Origin: Methanoculleus sp. UBA208
GTDB lineage: Archaea > Halobacteriota > Methanomicrobia > Methanomicrobiales > Methanoculleaceae
Assembly: GCF_002498065.1 (NCBI RefSeq)
Contig: NZ_DAFZ01000106.1
Span: 6,492 to 22,399, forward strand
DNA: 15,908 nt
Direction of reading: 5' to 3'
Every line of letters starts with the position of its first letter. Positions within the stretch are counted from its first letter, which is position 1. The position numbers were made by a program, and so were the translations under genes. Positions 1 to 6,590 of the stretch are shown piece after piece. The notes under the pieces are model-generated. The model did not search any database, was not told the origin of the DNA, and saw only the letters and a list, made by a program, of their open reading frames with translations.

Positions 1-380
1 GCGAGCGTCTCGTGCTCGATCGTGTAGCAGTAGGAGAAGTTCGCGAGGATGTGGCTTGCCATTCGGTCGAGCTCGTTCACGATGACCCGGAGGTAGGCCG
101 CCCGCGGTGGGACCGCGATCTCGCTGATCTCCTCCATCGCCTCGATGAAGACCATGTTGTGAATGACCGAGCAGATGCCGCAGACGCGTTCGGCAAGGAA
201 CATTACCTCCTGCCAGGGCCGGCCCCGCATGATCCGCTCGATCCCTTTCTTCATGTACCCGAGCTCGACCTCGGTCCTGAGCACCCGCTCGCCCGCCGTC
301 TCGCACTTGATGCGGACGGGCTCCTTCCAGCAGGGATGCACCGGGCCGAGCGGGATGGACACGTCGACGGTCTTCTTCAT
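1..380 (-). CDS. ehaO: Energy-converting [NiFe] hydrogenase Eha, large (catalytic) subunit, N-terminal part
   Basis: This is the catalytic subunit of the membrane-bound group 4 [NiFe] hydrogenase Eha. Only the first 126 codons are in the window; the gene continues past the left edge. The N-terminus has the GPVHPCWKEP segment typical of group 4 large subunits, and the first nickel-ligand motif RVCGIC (Arg65, Cys67, Cys70) is intact, followed by SVIHN. The second, C-terminal Cys pair lies outside. The ATG at 380-378 overlaps the stop of the small subunit gene as ATGA, so the two are translationally coupled. Neighbours identify it as Eha rather than Ech or Mbh. The protein should face the cytoplasm, bound to the small subunit and the membrane arm. 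Confidence 0.93.
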   Translation of the reverse strand, partial: MKKTVDVSIPLGPVHPCWKEPVRIKCETAGERVLRTEVELGYMKKGIERIMRGRPWQEVMFLAERVCGICSVIHNMVFIEAMEEISEIAVPPRAAYLRVIVNELDRMASHILANFSYCYTIEHETL

Positions 381-832
381 CGTTGCTTCTCCTCGTAGTC
401 CTTGTAGATCAGCGGCGCGACCGAGAGTATGGCGGAGAGGATCTCCGTAGGGCGGGGCGGGCAGCCCGGCACCTGCGCGGCGATTGGTATATAATTCTCG
501 ACGGGCGGGGTCGTCAAGGTACCCCTCCGGGCATAGACGCACCCCGATATCGGGCAGTTCCCGATGGCAACGGCCACCTTCGGCTCCGGAATCTTCTCCC
601 AGATGTCGCGGAGCTTGTCCACCCACTGCGGGGTGACGGAGCCGATGACCAGGAGGACGTCGGCCTCCCGGGGGTTGTTGTGGACGTAGATGCCGTACTG
701 CTCGATGTCGTAGCGCGGCGCGAGGCAGGCGAGGACCTCGATGTCGCAGCCGTTGCACGACCCGACGTCGACGTAAGCGACGTGGATTGACCTCGACCGG
801 ACGGCGTTCTTGATGTCCTGGAGGATGCTCAT
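377..832 (-). CDS. ehaN: Energy-converting [NiFe] hydrogenase Eha, small subunit
   Basis: This 151-residue protein is the electron-transfer small subunit of Eha and carries the proximal [4Fe-4S] cluster. The four expected cysteines are visible: GSCNGCD (Cys26, Cys29), GNCP (Cys93) and PGCPPRP (Cys124). This is the NuoB/EchC-type arrangement of group 4 hydrogenases, with no signal peptide and no extra cluster domain. Length agrees with the EhaN family (about 148 residues). The ATG at 832-830 overlaps the ehaM stop, and its own TGA overlaps the ehaO ATG. It should pass electrons between the NiFe site in EhaO and the polyferredoxin-like subunits that are normally encoded downstream of ehaO, beyond this window. 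Confidence 0.93.
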   Translation of the reverse strand: MSILQDIKNAVRSRSIHVAYVDVGSCNGCDIEVLACLAPRYDIEQYGIYVHNNPREADVLLVIGSVTPQWVDKLRDIWEKIPEPKVAVAIGNCPISGCVYARRGTLTTPPVENYIPIAAQVPGCPPRPTEILSAILSVAPLIYKDYEEKQR

Positions 833-1221
833 GAGAGGATCGCCTCCCGGACACGTGCTTTTCCTCGCGCGATCGCTTCGTCGAGAGACGATTCGTTGCC
901 TGTCATTGCTCTTGTCTCATTGCATATCGTCTGCATGACCCGGGGATCCACGAGCGGCACGAACCGGGTGAAGAGTTCGCACCCGAGATCTTTTGCCACC
1001 AGGTCGCTGTCGTTATCCGCGTGCTGCTGCCCCATCTGCCACCGGGATTCGAGGTTCTCGAGCAGGGACATGTCGAACCGCCGGATCATCACCATCCGGA
1101 GTTTCGCGTTACTCATCCCGAGGCGCCGGGCAATCGCCCGGACGGCCTCGTCATGCTTCGTGCTCGTCAGGATGTTGTACTTCATCTGCCGGAGGTCTTT
1201 CTCGTAGAGGTACCCGGTCAT
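829..1221 (-). CDS. ehaM: Eha hydrogenase subunit EhaM (DUF1959 family)
   Basis: This 130-residue soluble, mostly helical protein belongs to the DUF1959 family, whose Methanothermobacter member is EhaM. It begins MTGYLYEKDLRQMKYN and has no membrane segment. The ATG at 1221-1219 was chosen because it forms an ATGA overlap with the previous gene and gives the family's usual length; upstream codons in the frame read through the previous gene and give a non-family sequence. Position directly before the small and large subunits matches the eha order. Its biochemical role is not established; a structural part of the cytoplasmic arm is a reasonable inference. Confidence 0.85.
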   Translation of the reverse strand: MTGYLYEKDLRQMKYNILTSTKHDEAVRAIARRLGMSNAKLRMVMIRRFDMSLLENLESRWQMGQQHADNDSDLVAKDLGCELFTRFVPLVDPRVMQTICNETRAMTGNESSLDEAIARGKARVREAILS

Positions 1222-1460
1222 GCGAATCCTCCCGCCTTCAGAAGAGCGTAGCCGACGAAGAGGGCGACCGCCAGCCAGAGTCCCGCCGTCTCGAACCTTT
1301 TCATCCGCTCCTCGTTCGAGACGCCGTGGACGAGGGAGAGGGCCACGAGGACCCCGGCGAGGGCCACCGCCTCGCCCCGGACCGTCCCGTTCTGCAGCCA
1401 CTGCACCAGGGCGATGACAAGGTACGCCGCCCCGCCAAAGAGCACCAGTTCGCGGATCAT
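1218..1460 (-). CDS. Small Eha membrane subunit (EhaK- or EhaL-like)
   Basis: This 80-residue protein has about three hydrophobic segments (residues near 4-22, 33-52 and 62-78) and no recognisable cofactor motif. The ATG at 1460-1458 forms an ATGA overlap with the ehaJ stop; an in-frame GTG at 1475 is possible but would push the start into ehaJ. In Methanothermobacter two small membrane genes, ehaK and ehaL, separate ehaJ from ehaM. Only one is present here, and I cannot tell from sequence alone which it is. It is presumably part of the ion-translocating membrane arm. Confidence 0.7.
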   Translation of the reverse strand: MIRELVLFGGAAYLVIALVQWLQNGTVRGEAVALAGVLVALSLVHGVSNEERMKRFETAGLWLAVALFVGYALLKAGGFA

Positions 1461-2302
1461 GGCATCACCCACCACAGGTATCCGACGTAGGCGAGCATCG
1501 CGCCGGTGATGAGCCCCTGGATCGTGACGCTGTCAAACGGCGAGAGCATGGGCGTTACCGCGCATACGAACGAGAGCGACACCAGAATCACGGTCATGAT
1601 GACGAGCGCCAGAGAGAACGGCACGGCCCCGATGAAGATCGCGACGAAGGCGTAGAGGAGCACGAACGTCTTGAGCCCGTCGATGACGGAGATCCCCGCC
1701 CGCCAGACCCCGAAGTGCTCGGTCTTGTAGCCGCTCACGAGTTCTTTGCTCTCGACGATGGAGAAGGGGCCGTAGGGCATCTTCGAGAGGATCACGAGGT
1801 ACATTGCTATCGCAACAGGCGGCGCTATGAGGAGGAACGGGCCATGGACTGCCTGGTAGGCGGTGATGTCCGAAAGAAGGAGCGACCCCGTGAAGAGGTA
1901 GATCGCGGCGATCGTGACGAAGAGCGGAATCTCGGAGGCCGCGGATATGACCGACCGGACACCGCCGAACTTCCCGTAGGGTGATCCCGACGAGAGCCCG
2001 AACCCGTGCTCCACGACCTTGTGAAGCATGTAGATTGCAAAGAGGATCAGGATGCTCTCGCCGGCAAGGACGATGAAGAGTGCGGCGCTCCAGATCCCGA
2101 TGCCGACGAGCACGACGCCCACGTAGAGCGTGGCGCTTGCGGTCTTCGGGACCCAGGTGCTCTTGAACGAGAACTTCAGGGCGTGAAGGATCTCCTGCCA
2201 GACAGGAGGGCCCGGTCTCGTCTGTACCCGTGCGATGACTTTCCGGTGAAGCCCCAGCAGGAGGAGGCCGAAGATTGCTGCAAATGCCAGGTACTCGATC
2301 AT
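1457..2302 (-). CDS. ehaJ: Eha membrane subunit EhaJ (NuoH/EchB-type ion-translocating subunit)
   Basis: This 281-residue polytopic membrane protein is the NADH dehydrogenase subunit 1 homologue of Eha. It docks the hydrogenase module onto the membrane and takes part in coupling ion flow to ferredoxin reduction. Family hallmarks are visible: an early RKVIARVQTRPGPPVWQ loop, the SPYGKFGGVRS segment, EIPL, and the acidic loop KMPYGPFSIVESKELVSGYK that in complex I subunits lies by the quinone/docking site. About eight transmembrane helices can be drawn. It starts one base after the ehaI stop (TGACATG) and overlaps the next gene by ATGA. Length matches EhaJ (about 290). Confidence 0.93.
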   Translation of the reverse strand: MIEYLAFAAIFGLLLLGLHRKVIARVQTRPGPPVWQEILHALKFSFKSTWVPKTASATLYVGVVLVGIGIWSAALFIVLAGESILILFAIYMLHKVVEHGFGLSSGSPYGKFGGVRSVISAASEIPLFVTIAAIYLFTGSLLLSDITAYQAVHGPFLLIAPPVAIAMYLVILSKMPYGPFSIVESKELVSGYKTEHFGVWRAGISVIDGLKTFVLLYAFVAIFIGAVPFSLALVIMTVILVSLSFVCAVTPMLSPFDSVTIQGLITGAMLAYVGYLWWVMP

Positions 2303-2303
2303 G

Positions 2304-2507
2304 TCAGTATCCTATGAACGGGATATCCTCTTCTCCGCCCGGAGCCCGCCACCAGAGCCCCAGGAAGATGACCAGTGCGGGAAACGCGATCACGATGGCT
2401 GTCTCCGCCGCCCAGAGCGGGATGAGGCCTGCTGCGAGCAGCCCCCATGCGGCGACGATGACGGCGGCCGATGCCGCGAGTCCCAGGGAAACCGTCTTTC
2501 TCTTCAT
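2304..2507 (-). CDS. ehaI: Small Eha membrane subunit EhaI
   Basis: This 67-residue protein has two transmembrane segments (about residues 5-28 and 35-53) followed by an acidic tail ending EEDIPFIGY. It lies between ehaH and ehaJ, where Methanothermobacter has ehaI (78 residues). The ATG at 2507-2505 is five bases after the ehaH stop and gives a sensible N-terminus (MKRKTVSLGL). It is recognised mainly from position, size and topology; the sequence alone would not identify it. Confidence 0.72.
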   Translation of the reverse strand: MKRKTVSLGLAASAAVIVAAWGLLAAGLIPLWAAETAIVIAFPALVIFLGLWWRAPGGEEDIPFIGY

Positions 2508-2512
2508 GGTAA

Positions 2513-3166
2513 TCAGATGGTTATGGCAATCTCCACGACGCGCAGGAAGATCAACAGCGACGAGAGGGAGCACATGATGACGTAGGGGGCGCCCGGCGCC
2601 CGGAACATCTCGGCCTTTGCCGCGTAGAACGGCGCCATCCCCTCTCCGATGACGCCGAGTGCGAGGAGGGCTTTGCCTATCAGCGGGACGGCAGAGGCGC
2701 CGGCCGCAAGAGCCGGTATCGAGAGCGTGCCGGTGGTCGCGAGGATCAGCGCGGCGCCCCCGAAGAGCGGCAGGGTGGCGACCATGGCGACGATGCCGTA
2801 TTCGTACGCGGCGTCGAGGACGTGGCGGCTTTTTACCGCCGCGACGATGCCGACGTTCGTGATGCCGACGAGCGAGGCAAAGAGCGTGAAGTTGAAGATG
2901 TCCCCGCTCCCCATCGCGCCCATCGTCGCGAGGCCGCACGCGATCGTCATGAACCGCCGGAAGCGCATCTCGGAGACAGCGGTCTCCTTCGCGTAGTAGG
3001 CGTCCCCCCCGAACGCTATATCGACCTGCCCCTCGGGCCTGCTCAGGATGGCAAGGGCCGTGAAGATCAGCGCGAGCACAAACAGCGTCGTGGTGTAGGG
3101 GGTGTAGTAGTGGAGGATATCCCCGAACTCCAGCACGAAGAGGTCGCTTCCGCCGATTTCAGGCAT
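2513..3166 (-). CDS. ehaH: Eha membrane subunit EhaH (antiporter-like, NuoN/Mrp type)
   Basis: This protein of about 217 residues has six to seven membrane helices and resembles part of the antiporter-like subunits of complex I and Mrp. The stretch GSGDIFNFTLFASLVGITN and the later GKALLALGVIGEGMAPFYAAKAE recall the ion-channel helices of that family, but the protein is about half the length of NuoL/M/N. I chose the ATG at 3166, which has a GGGGTGG Shine-Dalgarno-like run a few bases upstream; a GTG at 3175 is an alternative adding three residues. It overlaps the ehaG end by eight bases. Inferred role: part of the proton or sodium path that drives ferredoxin reduction. Confidence 0.82.
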   Translation of the reverse strand: MPEIGGSDLFVLEFGDILHYYTPYTTTLFVLALIFTALAILSRPEGQVDIAFGGDAYYAKETAVSEMRFRRFMTIACGLATMGAMGSGDIFNFTLFASLVGITNVGIVAAVKSRHVLDAAYEYGIVAMVATLPLFGGAALILATTGTLSIPALAAGASAVPLIGKALLALGVIGEGMAPFYAAKAEMFRAPGAPYVIMCSLSSLLIFLRVVEIAITI

Positions 3167-3758
3167 TCGGACCACCCCGCATGGTGCCGATGAGCGACAT
3201 CTTGGCCATGACCTTGACGAGGATCGCAGCTCCCGCGAGCATGACCGCGAAGAACCAGTGCTGCGGGAGGAGCATGAAGACGAAGAACGCGACGATCCAG
3301 AGCACCCACGAGTAGCCGCTCGCCGTCTCGATCAGCTCGAACCGCTCGTTGTGGCTGCGGCTGAGGAAGTAGAAGATCACGCCGAGGCCGGCGACGGCCC
3401 CGCCGGAGAACCCGGAGAGGATTATGCCGTAGACGACGAGGATCGCGGCGAGTATTCCGGGAGCGCTCTCCATCACCTCGATCTGCAGGCCGGCCGCCGG
3501 CGGCCGGACGTAGCCCTCCTTTACCCGGTAGATCTCGGAGAGCGCGATGAGCTCCGAGACCCCCACCACGAGGCCCGGCAGGATGAGGGCCTCCGCGAGG
3601 TCGGTGCCGACGAGCGCGATGAACGCGAGGGTGACGACCTCGACGAGGTCCGTGAGCAGCAGGCGGTGAAGGCCGTCGGTCTCCCGCATCAGGGCAAAGA
3701 ACGCGGTTCCCGCTGCCGCAAACGCCACCAGGAGGCCGATTGAGTAATCGGGGATCAT
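3159..3758 (-). CDS. ehaG: Eha membrane subunit EhaG
   Basis: This 199-residue membrane protein has about six hydrophobic helices and a short charged loop around residues 75-95. It begins MIPDYSIGLLVAFAAAGTAF. The ATG at 3758-3756 overlaps the ehaF TGA (ATGA). The frame stays open upstream as far as 4217, but that part is a shadow of ehaF and ehaE and has no membrane-protein character. Place and length match EhaG (about 220). It has no redox motif; it is presumably a structural or ion-path subunit. Confidence 0.8.
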   Translation of the reverse strand: MIPDYSIGLLVAFAAAGTAFFALMRETDGLHRLLLTDLVEVVTLAFIALVGTDLAEALILPGLVVGVSELIALSEIYRVKEGYVRPPAAGLQIEVMESAPGILAAILVVYGIILSGFSGGAVAGLGVIFYFLSRSHNERFELIETASGYSWVLWIVAFFVFMLLPQHWFFAVMLAGAAILVKVMAKMSLIGTMRGGPNA

Positions 3759-4210
3759 TCTGCCTCCCTCCGGAAGAGGTAGGAGGCGATCGCGAACGCT
3801 GCAAAGAGAATGCTCGTCTCGACGACCGTATCGAGCCCCCGGGTGTTGTAGAGGATCTCGTCGACGATCCCGCCCGGATGGGCGACGATCGTCGTGCCGA
3901 GGTAGTGCGTGTGGTCCGCGAGGTACTGCGAGAGCGGCGTTAAGTAGGCGGTGACGTAGCCTGCGTAGGGCGAGTTCTCCGGGTACTGGGCGACGACCTC
4001 CGTTGTGCCGAACGGCACTCCTCCCCGGTCGTAGGGGTAGAGCCCGCTCGCGGGGTCGAGGTCCGTCTTCGGGTAGAGCTGCTGCTCCTCGAATCCGAGC
4101 GGCAGGGAGAGGATGCCGGCGAGGGAGATGATGATGCACGCACCGGCAAAGAGCGCCACGAGGTTCTGGAAGTTGGAGACGAACCTTGAGATCCGCGTGA
4201 TGATCAGCAC
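3755..4210 (-). CDS. ehaF: Eha membrane subunit EhaF (MrpB-like C-terminus)
   Basis: About 151 residues: a first transmembrane helix (about residues 15-33), a long hydrophilic extracytoplasmic domain rich in Tyr and Pro (about 40-110), then a C-terminal helix in RGLDTVVETSILFAAFAIAS. That last stretch resembles the R-x-x-D-T-x-x-E motif of MrpB/MbhE-type subunits. The start is a GTG at 4210-4208 with GGAGGG eight bases upstream; an ATG at 4225 would lie on that Shine-Dalgarno and add five residues. It overlaps ehaE's end by seven bases. Length agrees with EhaF. Likely part of the ion-translocating arm. Confidence 0.8.
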   Translation of the reverse strand: MLIITRISRFVSNFQNLVALFAGACIIISLAGILSLPLGFEEQQLYPKTDLDPASGLYPYDRGGVPFGTTEVVAQYPENSPYAGYVTAYLTPLSQYLADHTHYLGTTIVAHPGGIVDEILYNTRGLDTVVETSILFAAFAIASYLFRREAE

Positions 4211-4443
4211 GATGCATCCCTCCATTCCATCAGCCGCACGATGACGAACGTGCTGATCGCGGTGACCGCAACGAACGTCAGGAGGGCCAGGGCTTCGTCG
4301 TAGGCGAGCATGACGAGTAAGAGCCCCCATGCCGGTATCTCGAGGTTGATCAGCCGGGCGACGTAGGTCTTCGGCCTCACGAAGGCGACGCCGAGGACGC
4401 CGATGACGAGGACGGCGAGGCCGAGAACGAGGGTGGCGTTCAC
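4204..4443 (-). CDS. ehaE: Small Eha membrane subunit EhaE
   Basis: This 79-residue protein has an N-terminal helix, a short VRPKTYVARLINLEIPAWG loop and one or two further helices. The start codon is GTG at 4443-4441, overlapping the ehaD TGA as GTGA; no ATG is available. It ends in MEWRDASC. It was identified by position and size in the eha order. Function within the complex is unknown; probably part of the Mrp-like ion channel module. Confidence 0.75.
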   Translation of the reverse strand: MNATLVLGLAVLVIGVLGVAFVRPKTYVARLINLEIPAWGLLLVMLAYDEALALLTFVAVTAISTFVIVRLMEWRDASC

Positions 4444-4670
4444 GCCTGCTCCCTCCTCACGACCATGAGAACGAATATCGTGGCGACCGGAGCGATCAGG
4501 GAGACCGCGATCGCGACGTCCAGGTAGCCGCGGTCCACGATGAACGGCACGATGCCGGCGACGAGGATACCGAGCGAGATCACTTTTCCGTAGGAGTCCC
4601 GGATGAGGGCTGTGGAGACCGCGCCGAGGAGCGCGACGAGCCCGAACGCAACCTCGAGGGCGACGATCAC
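4440..4670 (-). CDS. ehaD: Small Eha membrane subunit EhaD
   Basis: This 76-residue protein has about three hydrophobic segments. The segment ALIRDSYGKVISLGILVAG and the following helices resemble the small MrpB/DUF4040-type helical bundles found in group 4 hydrogenase and Mrp operons. It starts with GTG at 4670-4668 overlapping the ehaC stop (GTGA), and in turn ends in a GTGA overlap with ehaE. Called EhaD by order and size. Confidence 0.75.
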   Translation of the reverse strand: MIVALEVAFGLVALLGAVSTALIRDSYGKVISLGILVAGIVPFIVDRGYLDVAIAVSLIAPVATIFVLMVVRREQA

Positions 4671-4906
4671 CGTTTCATCCCTCCCGCGTAGGTGCTTGCT
4701 ATGGCATTCGCCTCGAGCGTGGAGCCGACGAAGTAGGCTGCCGCCGCGACGATGGAGAGCGGGTGATCGAGCAGCAGGACGAGCGCACCGGCGACGGCGA
4801 AGTTCATGACGTTCGTGTAGGGGAGTTTCCGGGCGGTGTTTTTCTCAATGATGACCCGTATAGCGGCAAAGACCGCGATCGCGGCCACTAGGTAGAGCGC
4901 GATCAC
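4667..4906 (-). CDS. ehaC: Small Eha membrane subunit EhaC
   Basis: This 79-residue protein has two or three hydrophobic helices with a charged loop IEKNTARKLPYTN between the first and second. It starts at GTG 4906-4904 overlapping the ehaB TGA (GTGA). It has no cofactor motif. Three consecutive genes (C, D, E) use GTG in GTGA overlaps, which suggests tuned, coupled translation. Identity rests on order and size. Confidence 0.75.
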   Translation of the reverse strand: MIALYLVAAIAVFAAIRVIIEKNTARKLPYTNVMNFAVAGALVLLLDHPLSIVAAAAYFVGSTLEANAIASTYAGGMKR

Positions 4907-5388
4907 TGTCTCGCCCTCCAGAGCCGGTCAAGAAGCCGGCTTGCGTGGGTATGGGAGAGCCCCTGGATGGTGAGGATGGCAATCACCATGCCCGCGATGA
5001 AGTCGGTTGCGGAAAAGCCGACCAGGGTGAAGGCGTAGACGACGAACGTGGCGAGAACCGCGCCGGTGGTCCCCGCGTAGCCGGGGTCGTGGCAGATGCG
5101 GTTGCCGACAAAGACCATAAGGGCCGCAGCGAGGCCGCCGGGGATGCCGGCGGCGTAGACGCCGCAGGCGGCAAGGAGCGTCCCCGCCGAGGCGTCGGGG
5201 GAGCAGACGATGTTCCCCATCATGGTGCCGCCGGCAAGAGCGCCGCCGCCGGCCTCGATGTCCCGCGCGACGGCAGACGCTCCGCTGACGCCCCCCGCTT
5301 CCGGCAACCTGAAGAAAATATCGACGGTAACGAAGAGAATCCAGCTGATGGTCGCTGCCGCCAGGATATGGAGGAACTCGCCCAGCAT
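4903..5388 (-). CDS. ehaB: Eha membrane subunit EhaB, first gene of the operon
   Basis: This 161-residue membrane protein is the first gene of the visible eha operon. It has an N-terminal helix (about 5-25), a conserved-looking Gly/Ala-rich segment (residues about 35-85, with MMGNIVCSPDAS and a second Cys in ACGVYAAG), then a hydrophobic region with RICHDPGYAG and two C-terminal helices. Length matches EhaB (about 164). The ATG at 5388 is preceded by only a weak Shine-Dalgarno (TTGAGCTAGA). In Methanothermobacter a 95-residue EhaA comes first; I see no such gene upstream here. Role: membrane arm subunit. Confidence 0.75.
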   Translation of the reverse strand: MLGEFLHILAAATISWILFVTVDIFFRLPEAGGVSGASAVARDIEAGGGALAGGTMMGNIVCSPDASAGTLLAACGVYAAGIPGGLAAALMVFVGNRICHDPGYAGTTGAVLATFVVYAFTLVGFSATDFIAGMVIAILTIQGLSHTHASRLLDRLWRARQ

Positions 5389-5420
5389 TCTAGCTCAACT
5401 AATGGAAAATATGGTTAATC

Positions 5421-5440
5421 AATTCAATAAAGGTTTTGTT
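5421..5440 (-). promoter_or_regulatory. Candidate proximal TATA/BRE for the eha operon
   Basis: On the minus strand the sequence reads AACAAAACCTTTATTGAATT. CAAAAC is a BRE-like purine-rich element and TTTATTGA a TATA-like box. Transcription would start about 25 bases on, near 5400, giving a leader of only about 12-15 bases before ehaB. It fits the common archaeal arrangement but the box is not a perfect match. Confidence 0.4.
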
Positions 5441-5530
5441 GTTAACATTTCGGGCCCGATTTGGCCGAATTACGGCTCCGGATGATCTCCGGTACGACAG
5501 CCCCTGGTTGATTTGATATGTAATGTAATG

Positions 5531-5556
5531 GGTTTTATATACAATATATTTTTCCA
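5531..5556 (-). promoter_or_regulatory. Candidate distal TATA/BRE for the eha operon; TATA-like on both strands
   Basis: On the minus strand GGAAAAATATATTG followed by GTATATAAAA gives a strong BRE plus TATA. A start near 5515-5520 would give ehaB a leader of about 130 bases that contains two hairpins. The same AT-rich block also reads TTTTATATAC on the plus strand, so a rightward start near 5560 is possible. Which direction is used cannot be told from sequence. Confidence 0.4.
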
Positions 5557-5715
5557 CGCACCTTTTTGGGGACTCTTTGCGCCGAAATTTCCGGATCCCG
5601 GCACCGGAGAGGGTCTCCGGATCGGCCCGGGTGCGCGTGGTGCCGCGCATGCCCGGCCGTCAGGCAGGCTCCCGGACGACGAGCTCCCGGCGGAAGGCGC
5701 CCCCTGTGGCGCCGG

Positions 5716-5730
5716 GGAACAAGTATAATT
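5716..5730 (+). promoter_or_regulatory. TATA/BRE promoter of tRNA-Leu
   Basis: GGAACAAGTATAATT has a BRE-like GGAACAA and a TATA-like AGTATAAT centred about 27-30 bases before the tRNA 5' end, so transcription would begin at about 5750. A second AT run (CATATATG, 5743-5750) lies too close to the tRNA to be its TATA box. Confidence 0.55.
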
Positions 5731-5754
5731 CTCCCGGCACCGACATATATGCAC

Positions 5755-5839
5755 GCGGGGGTTGCCGAGCCAGGTCAAAGGCGCTGGATTTAGGGTCCAG
5801 TCTCGAAGGAGTTCAAGGGTTCGAATCCCTTCCCCCGCA
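5755..5839 (+). tRNA. tRNA-Leu(UAG)
   Basis: An 85-base class II tRNA. The acceptor stem GCGGGGG (5755-5761) pairs perfectly with CCCCCGC (5832-5838), with discriminator A at 5839. The anticodon stem CTGGA/TCCAG encloses the loop TTTAGGG, giving anticodon TAG at 5791-5793, which reads CUA and other CUN leucine codons. A long variable arm and the T arm AAGGG-TTCGAAT-CCCTT are present. No intron; the 3' CCA is not encoded and must be added. It is one of only two plus-strand genes in the window. Confidence 0.96.
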
Positions 5840-6151
5840 TACGCACAATTTTCAAGGTTTATTTCCTCCAGATCGAGGATCATCGTACTCACGCGACCGA
5901 GAGGAGATCACTGACTCCCTGCACTACCTCCGCCGCCGTAATCTTGCTCACATGATCTGCCGCGCTACCCAGACCGCACTCCAGCACGGATGCGCTTCTT
6001 TTCAAGGTAGGTCGGGTCACGAGGCCTGGCGAGCCGGAAGGCAGGCGAGGGGTGACTGATCGGAGAGTGCGACGGTTTGTTACGCGACCGTCCGTAGGAC
6101 AGGAGCGTGAACACCGCAGGAACGACGTTCCCCGGTAGCAGCTCCGGGATC
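5840..6151. other. Stretch without a convincing gene between tRNA-Leu and arsR
   Basis: About 310 bases. On the minus strand the last 35 codons before a TGA at 5889 (5889-5996) read like the C-terminal helix of a protein (ECGLGSAADHVSKITAAEVV), but no plausible start or upstream body is in the same frame, so it may be the tail of a decayed gene. Just after the arsR stop there are two small inverted repeats: CCCGG-N8-CCGGG (6131-6148) and GGAAC-GAC-GTTCC (6119-6131). No T run follows, so a terminator call is not supported. Confidence 0.45.
5847..5864 (+). terminator. T-rich terminator after tRNA-Leu
   Basis: Just after the tRNA come the T clusters AATTTTCAAGGTTTATTT. Archaeal RNA polymerase stops at such short T tracts without needing a hairpin. 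Confidence 0.4.
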
Positions 6152-6550
6152 CTACGTATCCTTTGCCATCCGTGCGATCTCCTCCGGGGATAGAGAGGCA
6201 TACCTCTGATCGGACACCACCGATCTCATAAGGTCCGGATCGGCCTCCAGCCGGCTGGTGAGGCATTCCGTAAGCACCCGGAGCGGAGGGGACTCCGATT
6301 CCGCCCGCGAGTAGTACATCCACAGCCCGTCGCGACGAGCGGTCACCAGACCTGCATGGCGGAGAACCGTGAGGTGTCGCGAGATCTTCGTCTGGGGCAT
6401 CGCGAGGGCCACCTGTATCTGGCAGACGCAAAGCTCGCCTTCCCCGAGCAGAAGAAAGATTCTGAGCCGGGTCTCGTCCGAGAGCGCCTTAAAGATCGTG
6501 ACATAGGAGTGAAGATTGTCAGCCTCCCGGCGATGCGACCGGACGGTCAT
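6152..6550 (-). CDS. arsR: ArsR family metalloregulator
   Basis: A 132-residue winged-helix repressor of the ArsR/SmtB family. The arsenite/antimonite box ELCVCQI is at residues 39-45 (Cys41, Cys43), the position of the classic type I ELCVCDL box in the recognition-domain helix. It is followed by the DNA-binding segment MPQTKISRHLTVLRHAGLV and the wing RRDGLWMYYS. The ATG at 6550-6548 has a strong Shine-Dalgarno (AAAGGAGGTGG) at proper distance. It is the second gene after the permease, 40 bases downstream, so it likely represses its own operon through the palindrome at 7568-7583 and lets go on binding As(III), Sb(III) or a similar thiophilic ligand. A short tail after residue 105 has no metal motif. 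Confidence 0.9.
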   Translation of the reverse strand: MTVRSHRREADNLHSYVTIFKALSDETRLRIFLLLGEGELCVCQIQVALAMPQTKISRHLTVLRHAGLVTARRDGLWMYYSRAESESPPLRVLTECLTSRLEADPDLMRSVVSDQRYASLSPEEIARMAKDT

Positions 6551-6590
6551 ATGCCGCCACCTCCTTTCATACGCGCGGATCCAGTGAGAT

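Larger units (their letters stand above)
5389..5754. other. Intergenic region between eha and tRNA-Leu; no convincing gene
   Basis: These 366 bases hold promoter elements for both sides and several hairpins but no gene. The part 5395-5560 is clearly AT-rich against its GC-rich surroundings. Hairpins: TTCGG (5449-5453) with CCGAA, and CCGGA-TGATC-TCCGG near 5478-5492, both in the presumed eha leader. From 5590 it turns GC-rich, with a perfect 7-bp stem and 3-base loop at 5604-5620 and GGCGCC-N6-GGCGCC at about 5696-5713. Open frames here (for example 5650 to 5399 on the minus strand) have odd composition and no start signal. Confidence 0.6.

Noticed and set aside
3159..4217. A 352-codon open frame ending with EhaG
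   Set aside because: The part before the ATG at 3758 is out of frame with ehaF and has no membrane-protein character; the ATGA overlap marks the true start.
5399..5650. An 83-codon minus-strand frame upstream of ehaB, considered as ehaA
   Set aside because: EhaA is a membrane protein; this frame is hydrophilic and crosses the promoter and hairpins.
6119..6148. Two small inverted repeats after arsR as a terminator
   Set aside because: Short stems without a following T run; in a GC-rich genome these are expected by chance.
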